From the NCBI RefSeq assembly GCF_048771995.1, contig NC_133037.1, positions 5,001 to 69,000 of the forward strand: a DNA stretch of 64,000 nucleotides, read 5' to 3'. The notes below the pieces were generated by a model that was not told the origin of the DNA, did no database searches, and was given only the letters and a program-made list of their open reading frames with translations. Made by a program: the position numbers and the translations under genes. The stretch is from Taeniopygia guttata (lineage: Eukaryota; Chordata; Aves; Passeriformes; Estrildidae). Positions 9,388 to 18,540 of the stretch are shown piece after piece; positions within the stretch are counted from its first letter, which is position 1, and every line of letters starts with the position of its first letter.

Positions 9388-12300
9388 CTAAGATAAAACA
9401 GAAAATGGAACTAGTGCCCACCAAAAGAGGAATCCCCGGAACTCTTACACACCGCTGCCCCAGCTCACCTGAAATCTTGACTCCACAGGCTGCCTGGAGG
9501 ATACCTGCAAAATGAAAAAGGTACATGCTTAACATGCTGCTGCATAACAGTCACCTATGAGTGACCGTGCCTAAATGCCAACTCACCCGCTCGCCTCTGT
9601 TCCTTCACACACCTAGGGCAGTGACAGCACCTGCAAAAAAACAAAGCAAAAAAACCCACACTGAGATACTGTGAAAACACCATCCCCCTGAACCAAAAAG
9701 TACACCCACCCAGACCTTACGCTTGCACCCACCTGGCCTCGGATATCCGGACGAGAGGCATCTTGCGAGAGGAGTGCCTACAATAAAACAAAGTAACCAA
9801 GAGGGGATGCTTAGAATTGCACCAGAAATTGAGACAAGAGCCAGAACAACAGCTTCTGTCCACTGCTCACCTGGCACACTGGGCCTTGACTGCTCCTAGC
9901 TGCCCGGACTTCCTAAAATTAAACACAAAGACAAGCGCTGTAACACAGTCATCATGTAGGCTTCCCCTACAAACACAAACAATGACTGACCTTCTCAGGG
10001 AAACCCCCAACCGCACCAGGGCAGTCTGCCACAGAGTTAATCCATCTGCATCTGAAAGGAAGTTGGGAGAAAATTCAAAAAGCTGTTTGTTATTAACCTG
10101 TTAATAACTTAACAGGTCAAAACATCTAGTGTGAATTAAGGAATACTATCTTGAATGCAACTACATGCCCCACGCAAAACTGCAAATCTCTAGGACTGGT
10201 GCAATTACAGCAGGCTGTGAAGCAGGGCAGAGCAGCTCTGGGAGAAATATGTGCAGACACCCGTGATCCAGGACAGGATGTGACAAACGACGGGACAGGA
10301 GAGGGAGAGAGAGGTTTGCACAAGAAGAAGGTCTGCAAAGACCAAGAGACCCAAACAACCAAGAGTGCACCATAGACAAGTGACAGGACACACACCGGAA
10401 CTGCTCTGCCCTGTGCACCTCAGCACTGAGATCAAAAGAAACACTTTCCCTTTAGGTGGACTATAGGAGACGCTTCTTGGACATCCCCATCTCTAAAACA
10501 GACACAAAAACCCCTTCTAGAAAGTCCCAACCCACCACCCCACTTCCATCCCCTCTGTGGGTCGTAACCCTCGACTTATCTTGCATGCATTCCGGAGATG
10601 TAAATCCCTGTTGGCTGCAGAAGGACGCCGTCTGCCTGTCTGGTAAGTTCCAGCTGTCACCTCTTGGTCTGCCCAGAGAAAGAAAACCAAACATCAGTAC
10701 ACAGTCTTAACAGCACATCGGACAAAACATGATAGTTCTGCTACTAACCATTCTCCTCAGAATGCCCGGGTTCTTGACCTGCACGCTTCAGGTCTGCTTG
10801 GATTCTGATGCCATCATTGCAGGGTACACCTAGGTTAAATGGAGACAAGGCGACATGGCATTGCTGAAACTTGAGTGGACTCACTCCCCCTCCCTACCTC
10901 CCCAACTCACTGCAATTCCTCGGCCATTCCTCGGGACTTCCCAGATGAGACCTTGAAATGCAAAATTGGAAGGCTCCGTCACAGGGTCCTGTAATACTTC
11001 CAGCGAGATCACAAGTGCATGAAACCTGGTCCATCAGCCAGTTGGTGACAGAGGTATGCGTACTCCGAGCCAATTCCCTAAAGCACAAAAATGAGGATGG
11101 ATGCTTACAGTTGCACCAAAAACTGAAAGCCGAGTAAAAACAACTGCTTCTGTCCACTGCTCACCTTGGACACTTGGCCTTGACTGCTGCTATCTGCCTG
11201 GACCTCCTAAAATTAAAGGCAAAGAACACTGCTGTAACACAGTCCCCATTTCAGCTCTGCCTGCAAATACAAACAAATACAAAAACCCTAACCCTAACCC
11301 AAATACAAACAATACCCTGCTCATGGCAACAACCACCCCCAGAACTGGGGCCCTCTGCCACTGATTTGAACTGTCTGCATCTGAAAAGAAGTTAGGACTA
11401 GTGTCAAAGGGCTGCAGGACAACTTAACAGCACCAAACATGTTATGTCAAGCTCCTAATACAATCTAGAGCCCAACTACACCCTGCATAACAAATTTCAA
11501 GTCCCCAGGAATTGGGCTATTACAGGCTATGCAGCAGGGCAGAGCAGCTCTGGGAGAAATACATGCAGGCACCCGTGATGCAGGACAGGACGTGACAAAG
11601 GAGGGGACAGGACAGGGAGAGAGACATTTGCACAAGAAGAAGGTCTGCAAAGACCAAGTGACCCAAACAACCCAGAGTGCATCAGAAACAAGTGACAGGA
11701 CACATACCGGAACTGCTCTGCCCTGTGCACCTCAGCACTGTGATCTAAACAGACACTTTCCCTTTAGGTGGTTTAAAGGAACACTTCTTGCACATCTCCG
11801 CCCCCAGAGCTCATTCAAAAGGCCCTCCATGTTCCTCGCCTTTGACCCCTCTGTGGGCCTTAGGCCTCGACTTATCTCTCAAACATCCGGGGATGAGAAT
11901 CCATATCCTGTGCGAATGGAGGCTGCCACGCCTGCTAGGCATTTCCTATGGTCACCGGGCTGTGGTCCCTTGCTCACCTACAATCAAGAACACCAAACAT
12001 CACTGCATGATCTTAGATGCACAATGGACAAAACCCAGCAATTCTGCTACTCACCATTCTCCTCAGAGTGCCCGGTTGCTCGGGCCGCACACTTTGACCA
12101 GTACAGAGGCTGCCACCATCATCGCAGGTCCTGCCTGGGTTAAGAAGAGACAAAGTGACTTGGCATTTCTGAAACCTAAGAGGACCTTGGCTCCCCCTCC
12201 CTACCTCGGTGACTCACTGCAACTCCTCGGCCCTTGCCAAAGACTACCCGGATGCCATCTTGCAATACAAAATTTCAAGGCTTCGTCTCAGAGTCCTAAA

Positions 12301-14987
12301 ATACTTCCAGAGGACTCACAAGCACAGGAAACAGAGTCCATCAGCCGGTTGGTGACGGGGGATTGGCGTATTCCGACTGCATTGCCTAAAGCACAAAAAA
12401 TGAGAAACGATGCTTAGATTCGCACCAAAAACTGAAACCTGAGCAAAAATAACTGATTCTGCTCACCTTGGACACTTGCCCTTGACTGCTACTATCTGCC
12501 TGGACCTCCTAAAAATAAAGGCAAAGAACACTGCTGTAACACAGTCACCATTTAAGCTTCCCCTGCAAATACAAACAATGACTGACCTGCTCAAGGCAAC
12601 ACCCTCAACCAGGACTACGGCGCTCTGCCACAGATTTGAACTGTCTGCATCTGAAGGGAAGTTAGAACTAGTGTCAAATGGCGGCAGGACAACTTAACAC
12701 CACCGAACATGTTATGTCAATCTCCTAATACACTCTAGAGCCCAACTACACCCTGCATTACCAATTTCAAGTCCCCAGGACTTGTGCTACTACAGGCTAT
12801 GCAGCAGGGCAGAGCAGGGCCAGGACTCATATGTGCAGACACCCGTGACACAGGACAGGACAGGGAGAGAGAGCTTTTGATGAGAAGAAAGGACTGAGAG
12901 ACCCAAAGAACACAGGGTGCAACAGAGACAAGTGACAGGACACACACCAGAACTGCTCTGCCCTGCGCACCTCAGCACTGTGATCAAAAGAAGCACTTTC
13001 CCTTTAGGCATCCTAATGGGACACTTCTTGCACATGGCCGCCTCCCAAAGCTGATTCAAAAGACCCTCCCAGCGCCTCGCTTTCATGCCCTCTGTGGGCC
13101 TTAGTCCTCGACTTATCTCACAGGCATCTGGGGATGAGAATCCATGTCGCGTGCGAATGGAGGCCGCTTTGCCTGCTGGGCATGTCCTATGGTCAGCGGG
13201 CTGTGGTCCTTTGCTCAGCTACAAGCAAGAACACCAAATATCACTGCATGATCTTAGCTGCACAATGGACAAAACCCAGCAATTCTACTACTCACCATTC
13301 TCCTAAGGAGGCCTGGTTGCTCGGGCCGCACACTTAGGCCATGCTCGGAGGCTGCCACCGTCATCACAGGGTCTGCCTGGGTTAAGAAGAGACAAAGTGA
13401 CTCAGCAACGCTGAAAATTAAGTGGACCTTGGCTCCCCCTCCCTACCTCGGCGTCTCACCGCAACTCCTCGGCCATTGCCAAAGGCTCCCCGGATGCCAT
13501 CTTGAAATACAAAATTTCAAGGCTTCATCACAGAGCCCTGAAATACTTCCAGTGGGCTCACAAGTGCAGGAAACCCGGTCCATCGGCCAGTTGGTGAAAG
13601 AGGCTACGCATACTCCGAGGGGATTCCCTAAAGTACACAAACAAGAATGGATGCTTAGAGTTGCACCAAAAACTGAAACCTGAGCAAGAACAACTGCTTC
13701 TCTCCACTGCTCACCTGGCACACTGGGCCTTGACTGCTGCTATCTGCATGGACTTTCTAAAAATAAATGCAAAGAACACCGCTGTAACAAAGTCACCGCT
13801 TAGGCTTCCTAATGCTAACAATGACTGATCTGCTCCTGACAACACCCTCACCCAGGACTGATGCCCTCTGCCACTGATTTGAACTGTCTGCATCTGAAAG
13901 GAAGATAGGACTAGTGTCAAACGGCGGCAGGACAACTTAACACCGCCAAACATATTATGGCAATCAACTAATACAATGCAGAGCACAACTACACCCTGCA
14001 TTACAAATTTCAAGTCCACAGGACTTGTGCTGTTACAGGCTATGCAGCAGGGCAGAGCAGCTCCGGGACAAATATGTGCAGACACCCGTGACACAGGACA
14101 GGACGTGACAAACGACGGGACAGGAGAGGGAGAGAGAGCTTTCGATGAGAAGAATGTGAGCAAGGACCGAGAGACCCAAAGAACACAGAGTGCACCAGAG
14201 ACAAGTGACAGGACGCATACCGGAACTGCTCTGCCCTGAGCACCTCAGCACTGAGATCAAAAGAAATACCTTCCCTTTAGGTGGCCTAAGGAGACGCTTC
14301 TTGGACATCCCCATCTCCAAAACTGACTCCAAAACCCCTTCTGGGGAGTCCCAACCCAGCACCCCGCTTCCATCTCCTCTGCAGTTTTAGCCCTAGACTT
14401 ATTTTGCACATATCTGGGGATGCAAATCCCCATTGGGTGCAGAAGGAGGCCTCTATTCCCGTCTCCAGGCCGTGGCCCCAACTTATCTTTTGGATGCCTG
14501 GTGCTATGAATCCATGTTGGACCTAAAATGAGTCTGCCTCGGAGGTGATCGCCTGTTAGTCTCTCAGTCAGCTAAAATAATGAACCTGAAAATCAATGGT
14601 TGAGTTTAGTGTTACATGGACCAAATCCCAATAAGTCAGCTACTTATCCTCTCCTGAGTGTGCCTGGGTCCTCAAGTCTCCAACTTCATCCTGAGTCTAA
14701 GGTATAGCTGTTATTAGAAAGGCAAAGTTACATGACATTTCTGTGAGTTCAGTGGATAAGTTTGTGTGCTATATGACACACGGATGCCTCTGCTATGCTT
14801 GTGAAAGGCCTTGCAAATAGACACCGTTTCTCACCCTACCGCCTACAAACCCCTACCACAGTAGCCCCTAACCAGGTACCCTGCTCACTCTCCCTCTCCT
14901 AGTCACAATCCTCAACTCACCTGAAGCCTCTATCTCAGACATCATCTTTGACACAGGGCAGATCCCTTTTGTGACATGATGAATTTG
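9251..14987 (-). CDS. Predicted multi-exon cassette gene, copy A (unknown product)
   Basis: The product is not recognised. On the minus strand a short exon with ATGATG (start at 14,945) ends in phase 1 at a GTGAGT donor. It is followed by about four ~1.27-kb cassettes with short splice-flanked segments, then four terminal exons (9,733-9,777; 9,614-9,631; 9,469-9,504; 9,251-9,387) whose phases join correctly to a stop. Most exons are phase 1-1 and multiples of three, as in modular repeat proteins. Against coding: one Cys-rich exon has an in-frame TGA, another has a one-base deletion, an 81-nt exon ends in TAG, and a 42-nt exon is closed in phase 1. No signal peptide is visible at the predicted N-terminus. 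It may be a decaying gene or a spliced non-coding RNA. Confidence 0.35.
9469..9504 (-). CDS. Predicted 36-nt exon, phase 1-1
   Basis: The acceptor TTTTTCATTTTGCAG and donor CAG/GTGAGC frame 36 nt reading ILQAACGVKIS in phase 1-1. It joins in frame to the terminal exon. In segment B (about 25,560-25,605) the exon reaches GTGAGC after 41 nt, which shifts the frame. Confidence 0.4.
9614..9631 (-). CDS. Predicted 18-nt microexon, phase 1-1
   Basis: The acceptor TTTGTTTTTTTGCAG and donor CTAG/GTGTGT frame 18 nt reading AVTAL in phase 1-1. The same exon is intact in segment B. Exons this short are hard to call by eye. Confidence 0.25.
9733..9777 (-). CDS. Predicted 45-nt exon, phase 1-1
   Basis: The acceptor TTTGTTTTATTGTAG and donor CCAG/GTGGGT frame 45 nt reading TPLARCLSSGYPRP in phase 1-1. 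Segment B keeps it at 25,833-25,877 as SPLARCLWSGCLKP, same length and frame, with several amino-acid changes. Confidence 0.35.
10749..10829 (-). CDS. Cassette exon (VPCNDG type), unit A1
   Basis: An 81-nt exon with acceptor CTTAACCTAG... preceding GTGTACCC and donor GAATG/GTTAGT. In phase 1-1 it reads VPCNDGIRIQADLKRAGQ and on to EEN without a stop. The B-segment version (VPCNDGVRIQADLKRPGQ) is nearly the same in frame. Confidence 0.35.
10911..11077 (-). pseudogene. Cassette Cys-rich exon, unit A1, one-base deletion
   Basis: Splice sites are kept (acceptor TTTTTGTGCTTTAG, donor GTGAGT), but the exon is 167 nt rather than 168 because of a one-base deletion near its 5' end. The downstream frame WLMDQVSCTCDLAGS and GPCDGAFQFCISRS is open but out of phase with the predicted phase-1 entry. 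Confidence 0.4.
12055..12134 (-). pseudogene. Cassette VPC-type exon, unit A2, 80 nt
   Basis: Acceptor CTTAACCCAG and donor GAATG/GTGAGT are kept. The exon is 80 nt, so it breaks the phase 1-1 pattern; the first codons (RTCDDGGS) still resemble the family. Confidence 0.3.
12218..12385 (-). pseudogene. Cassette Cys-rich exon, unit A2, in-frame stop
   Basis: Length (168 nt) and splice sites are kept, but the codon that is TGT in the other units (GPCDEA) is TGA here (GLxDEA). Inclusion of this exon would truncate the protein. Confidence 0.4.
13296..13376 (-). pseudogene. Cassette VPC-type exon, unit A3, in-frame stop near its end
   Basis: This is 81 nt with acceptor CTTAACCCAG and donor GAATG/GTGAGT. 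The phase-1 frame reads RPCDDGGSLRAWPKCAAR and then meets TAG three codons before the donor. Confidence 0.3.
13460..13627 (-). CDS. Cassette Cys-rich exon, unit A3, intact
   Basis: A 168-nt exon, phase 1-1. Acceptor is TTGTGTACTTTAG; donor is GTGAGA. The reading includes SFTNWPMDRVSCTCEPTGS, then SGLCDEALKFCISRWHPGS, then WPRSC. Conserved features across units are W-(P/L)-MD-(R/Q)-V-x-C, G-S-I-(T/S)-G-x-C-D, FCISR and WP-x-x-C. I do not recognise the domain. Confidence 0.4.
13715..13756 (-). other. Cassette 42-nt exon-like segment (ends TGCCAG/GTGAGC)
   Basis: A strong acceptor (TTTGCATTTATTTTTAG) and donor (CCAG/GTGAGC) frame 42 nt in every unit. In phase 1 it contains TAG in the units checked, while another frame (KSMQIAAVKAQCAR) is open. 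If spliced in between phase-1 exons it would stop translation, so it is a poison exon, an alternative exon, or evidence that the RNA is non-coding. Confidence 0.35.
13852..13893 (-). CDS. Cassette 42-nt exon (ADSSNQW type), unit A3
   Basis: Acceptor TATCTTCCTTTCAG, donor CTGG/GTGAGG, 42 nt, phase 1-1, reading ADSSNQWQRASVL. A B-segment copy at 28,663-28,704 reads ADSSNLWQWAPVL with the same splice sites. In several other units the donor is changed (GGGTGG, ATAAGG, TGCGGT). Confidence 0.35.
14921..14987 (-). CDS. Predicted ATG exon, copy A
   Basis: The acceptor CAACATTTTTTCAG is followed by a short leader and ATGATG (first ATG at 14,945). The frame is MMSEIEAS and ends in phase 1 at CTTCAG/GTGAGT. 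Copy B keeps the exon, start, frame and donor at 34,815-34,881 (MVSEIEAS). An upstream ATG in the exon (ATGTCACAAAAG) opens a frame that stops after 11 codons. Confidence 0.4.
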
Positions 14988-15084
14988 CTGAAAAAATGTT
15001 GTACTCAACATGATCTGGAATTACAGGAAGCTACTCCCCCTTAAAAAAAAAAAAAAAAAATCAGAAAATACAAAAGCACCTTAC

Positions 15085-15268
15085 CACCCCAGAATGCATA
15101 ACCCCAAATCACAAACTTAAATACTCCCTGTGTTCAACGTTGTTTTCTTCACAGTATCTTCAAAGCCTCTGTTGCATTTAAAGCCCAAAAGAACAAGCTG
15201 GGATAAGCTGAAAGAGCCTCTTCACCAAAATGAGAGGAGAGCTCTTACCCCCACTGATCCCAGGGAGG
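15085..15268 (-). other. Predicted 5' leader exon region, copy A
   Basis: This lies between a minus-strand TATA-like box and a GTAAGG donor at 15,084. A second donor, GTAAGA at 15,248 (GTAAGT in copy B), could give a shorter leader. A T-tract acceptor region (the A18 run at about 15,043-15,060) lies just downstream. Transcript ends are inferred from TATA spacing only. Confidence 0.3.
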
Positions 15269-15295
15269 GAATGAAGCCCCTTGAAAAGGCTGGGG

Positions 15296-15378
15296 TTAAT
15301 ATACCCCTGATTGGGCCCGCCTCTCATTCCCATGACACCCAGGAAAAGGGAGGGGGCAAACCCCACCGGGCATAAAAG
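15296..15378. promoter_or_regulatory. Divergent two-TATA promoter, copy A
   Basis: The minus strand has CCAAT (15,310-15,314) immediately upstream of TATATTAA (15,296-15,303). The plus strand has CATAAAAG (15,371-15,378). Between them lie GGGCCCGCCTC and GGGAGGGGGC. Segment B preserves all of this at 35,208-35,290. Divergent use is inference; the minus direction leads into the cassette gene. Confidence 0.5.
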
Positions 15379-15399
15379 CCCTCAGAGCAGCTACTGCTG

Positions 15400-15523
15400 T
15401 TTGGCTCCTCTGATTTGAATTCAAAGAGAATAAAGGGCTTGATATAGAAGAAAACTCTTCAAGGAAATGACAGCGCTTTCTTTTTTTGCTACAAATACTT
15501 GGAGCAAAAGGGCAAGAAAACCG
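15400..15523 (+). other. Possible plus-strand first exon from the divergent promoter
   Basis: About 30 bases after CATAAAAG a plus transcript would begin near 15,403; a donor ACCG/GTAAGA lies at 15,524. No protein-coding frame is convincing. In segment B about 150 bases including this donor are missing (junction near 35,403), so any plus transcript differs between copies. Confidence 0.2.
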
Positions 15524-15819
15524 GTAAGAAATAAAACTTTGTTTTTAGGCAGCGTTTCTAGATAAGTTGGATAATTTGCTGTTAACTTATATAATTATTC
15601 CTCAGTGACTTCTAAGTAGTACTCAACGTGAGACTAAGGGTGGAGAAGAATACTAATTATATGAACTGTCTAAGTCTCCTTGGAGCTACTAATTAGGGCT
15701 AACTACATTATAAATAAATATAAGAAAAGAAATGGGCTCCTGGGCAGCATAAAGGTTAAGTACATGCTAGGCTTGCCTTTCCCTGAGATATTTAGTCCTA
15801 GGGCACAGAAAGAAGTGCC

Positions 15820-16350
15820 CTGAAATGTAGTTTTAAACCCTTAAAATGCTGAAAAAGCATTTTAGAACAGGCTCCTTCAGGTGAATCCTTTAAAATGAGG
15901 AAATGGGGAATTTACCTCCACTGAAATGGATACAATGGCAAATAAATGGCTTCTGCCTTTTAATTTAATCCCCTAGAATATTGGGAAAACAGAAGTTTTC
16001 CTCGTTTTAAATCTCTGCAATAATGAAAACAGAGGGATCTTCCACTCAATCCAAGCCTTTAAGAAAGAGGAATAGCTGGGCTTCCCCCTCAATTTAAGCT
16101 TTAGGACAACAAAAAGGGTTACCCTTAATTCAAACCCATAAAAAAACCTTGTCTAGGTTTTCCCCTTCTATTTAAATTGGAAAATAATGGCAAATGGGGA
16201 TTCCCTGTCAATTAACACCCCTAACAGCATAGAAAAGACGGGGCTTCTTTCAACCGAGACCATTAAAATTGCAGGGGAAGTGCATTCCCTCATGATTTGA
16301 ACACAAAAAATAATGGAAAAGGAAGCTTTTTCCCATAAGTTAAACCCCTT
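15820..16350. repeat. Degenerate ~60-bp tandem repeat
   Basis: Loosely repeated phrases (TTTTCCCCTCAATTTAAACC, TTAAAATAATGGAAAA, GGGGAATTTACC) recur about every 55-65 bases. The same structure is in segment B (35,570-36,120). No gene was seen in it. Confidence 0.45.
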
Positions 16351-16675
16351 CTGTCTTCATAACCCCTGTCTTTTCTGGGAGTGCTGTGGAATGTCTGGGA
16401 GTTCTAGGGAGGGACTGACGCAATAAAAGGGGAAAGTTGAAAGCTCTCCCGTGGAACCCCACGTGCTGCCCGGCCTGCTCGGGTGCTGCCCCTTGGCAAG
16501 AGGTCTCTTCCCTCGGCATTTTTTCAAAGGGACGCTCCGTGCTCAGGTGGGTCACACTGCTCCCCGCTCCCTGCTGGATGTTCCGACCGTAGTTCCTGGA
16601 GGGACGCTTGGGATACCCCTGTTAGCCCCTCTGGATTAGCAGCTCCCTGTGCAGGTGTGCCCAGGTAGCTGCACT

Positions 16676-17391
16676 GAAAGCAGCTGGTCATGTGGGGAGC
16701 TGCTACACCCCTGCTACAGTGGGGGATGAGGTGAAGAAAGGTCCTGCAGGGTGTTTCCTCCCCTACGCAGCCCTTTTTCAGCCCCTTAAACAATGGGGTG
16801 CCAGCCTTTCATTTCCAAGATAATTAACAGTCTTTCCTCTATGTGTGCCCCTGGCCAACCAGGAATTGTTCTTCCGAAATTGCAAACGGTGAACAATTTC
16901 TCAGAGACCGCATCTGCCAACACAAGGAACTCTCGCTGCCCTTGGAGAGCAGCACGCCTCCAGTGAACAGACATCGACACATGGGGAGGGTGAGGTTGGT
17001 TTTACAGGGAAAAATGGCAGAGGTCAGGTCACGAGGCCTGTGGCCCCGAGTGATTTTCTACGCTTCATTCTGAATGGCACGGGATTTATCCTGGAGCAAA
17101 ACTGCTGCAAGCAAGAATTCTGCCTGCCCTGGAAGGAAGAAGCACCTCCTCCAAACTGACATCAGGAACTGGGGAGGGTGAGCTATGTTTCACAGAGAAA
17201 TGGGCCTGTGATAGAGTCCACGAGCCAGGGGCCATGAAAGAAGGGCCGCCCCATGAAAATCTGAATGGAGAAGGATTTGTCCTGGACCCAAGCTGCCCCC
17301 ACGTCTGATAGTAAAAGGGTTTTAAATCATGGGGATTTAGGGTTAAAAGGCAAATTAAGCTTAGTAGGCCCTGAAAAGAAAACTGCACCTG
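16676..17391. repeat. ~190-bp repeat family, first two copies
   Basis: Related blocks run from about 16,905 and 17,100 and share AACTGACATCAGGAAC, GGGAGGGTGAG, GGCCTGTGG and an ending like ATCCTGGACCCAAGCTGCC. Further copies are at 17,740-17,935, 17,935-18,170 and 20,830-20,985. No gene was recognised. Confidence 0.6.
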
Positions 17392-17724
17392 TGTAGCTAG
17401 TACATGATAAATTATATAATTGTTAGATGTGATGATTGTTTAGTAATTAAATATAATTACTATTTATTCATAAGAATAATCATGAGAAACTGTGGTCAGG
17501 GACCTAAGAAAGATCACGAGAAACTCGTGTCAATGTATACAATAGAACAATATAAGTTTAATAATTAATATGTAAGTTATATAATGATAGAATATAAAAT
17601 ATGTTCAGCTCAAAAGCCATGTTGGAGTCAGATTTGGATCTGTACCCCTGATTCCCAGAGCTCTCAATAAAAGCACCTGCATATAATCATATCCCGTGGT
17701 TATGTGTGTTCCTGAATGCTAACA
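17392..17724 (+). mobile_element. Solo LTR of an avian endogenous retrovirus
   Basis: The element begins about TGTAGC and ends CTAACA. It has TATA-like AT-rich DNA, AATAAA at 17,666-17,671 and the phrase GGATCTGTACCCCTGATTCC characteristic of avian ERV LTRs. It interrupts the ~190-bp repeat series. No internal viral genes adjoin it. I could not find matching target-site duplications, so both ends are approximate. Confidence 0.65.
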
Positions 17725-18540
17725 CGTTGACCAGGGGTTGCCTTGAAATCCCAAGCACAGCTCGCAAAATGACATCAGGAACCTGGACTGGTGAGTTTTC
17801 CTTCCCAGGGAAAAGGGACAGAGTTTGTGCTCAGGGCCCTGTGGCCCTCAGCGGGTGGCTGAATGCAAAAAATCCGAACATCAAAGGATGTGTCCCGGAC
17901 CCGAGCTGCCACCACCTCAAATATGTGCTGCCCTGACAGTCCCAAGGGAGCCCTGTGAACTGACACCAGGAACCTGCGCTGTAGAATTTGCTTTCACAAT
18001 GTAGATATCCCTCATTCATTCCCAGGGCCCTGTGACCCCCCTGGGTTGTCAGGTCCTAAGTTTCCTTTTGCCTCCTCAATGTCAAAACGGTGCAGGAGTT
18101 CTCCCAGTCCGAATCTCCCACCCCCAAGTACTCAGGGATTTTTTCATGCCAAATACCTGTTGCAAACTGACAGTACAAAGCTTGGGGCATGATTTTTTTC
18201 TGTCTGGATTTCTCCTTGAGAAATCTGCCATCATATAACCCTAACCACAACCACTTTGCTTTGCTCAGAATTCACAACCTTCAGACTGGCAGCATGACAC
18301 CTGACCCACTGGCCCTCCACTGGCACCTTCCCAAAGCATTCCACTGCATTCCAGTAGTACTCGGCATTTTCAGCAGGCATACTGTCTGACCCACATCCTG
18401 ACCCTAAAAATGCACCAAGGAATTCTAAAATAGCATTAGGAAGGTGTAACAATACTCTAAAAGACACCAGAAAAGTCTTAAAAAGCCTTCAAAAATCCCT
18501 AAATAGGGTTCCTAATTCCTAATAGTCCCGCAAAAGAAAA
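17725..18540. repeat. Further ~190-bp repeat copies and A/C-rich sequence
   Basis: Two more copies of the ~190-bp family (17,740-18,170) are followed by ordinary sequence, then AAAAGCC/CCCTAAAT-rich DNA from about 18,400. No gene was seen. Confidence 0.45.

Larger units (their letters stand above)
9817..14490 (-). repeat. Cassette array A: about four ~1.27-kb tandem units
   Basis: A landmark (CAGCAGGGCAGAGCAG and relatives) recurs at about 10,209, 11,527, 12,797 and 14,038, spacing 1,318, 1,270 and 1,241. Each unit carries the same ordered blocks, including a 168-nt Cys-rich exon, an ~81-nt exon, a 42-nt exon ending CCTGG, and a 42-nt exon ending TGCCAG before GTGAGC. The units are clearly diverged from one another, unlike the recent copies in segment B. 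Confidence 0.85.
4681..16675. repeat. Subtelomeric segment A (duplicate of 22,650-36,420)
   Basis: From a common start near CTACCTGC and CCCTATAT to a common end near GTGCAGGTGTGCC, this 12-kb segment matches segment B in the same orientation and order: hairpin, polypurine tract, hairpin-plus-AATAAA module, 40-bp repeat, unique block, 1.27-kb cassettes, ATG exon, divergent promoter and a ~60-bp degenerate repeat. A has three hairpin modules and a long 40-bp array where B has one module and about two units. B has more cassettes. The copies have diverged clearly outside the cassettes. Confidence 0.9.

Noticed and set aside
11285-11300. CCCTAACCCTAACCC inside a cassette as interstitial telomere
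   Set aside because: Only about two and a half repeats in an AC-rich setting; too short to interpret.
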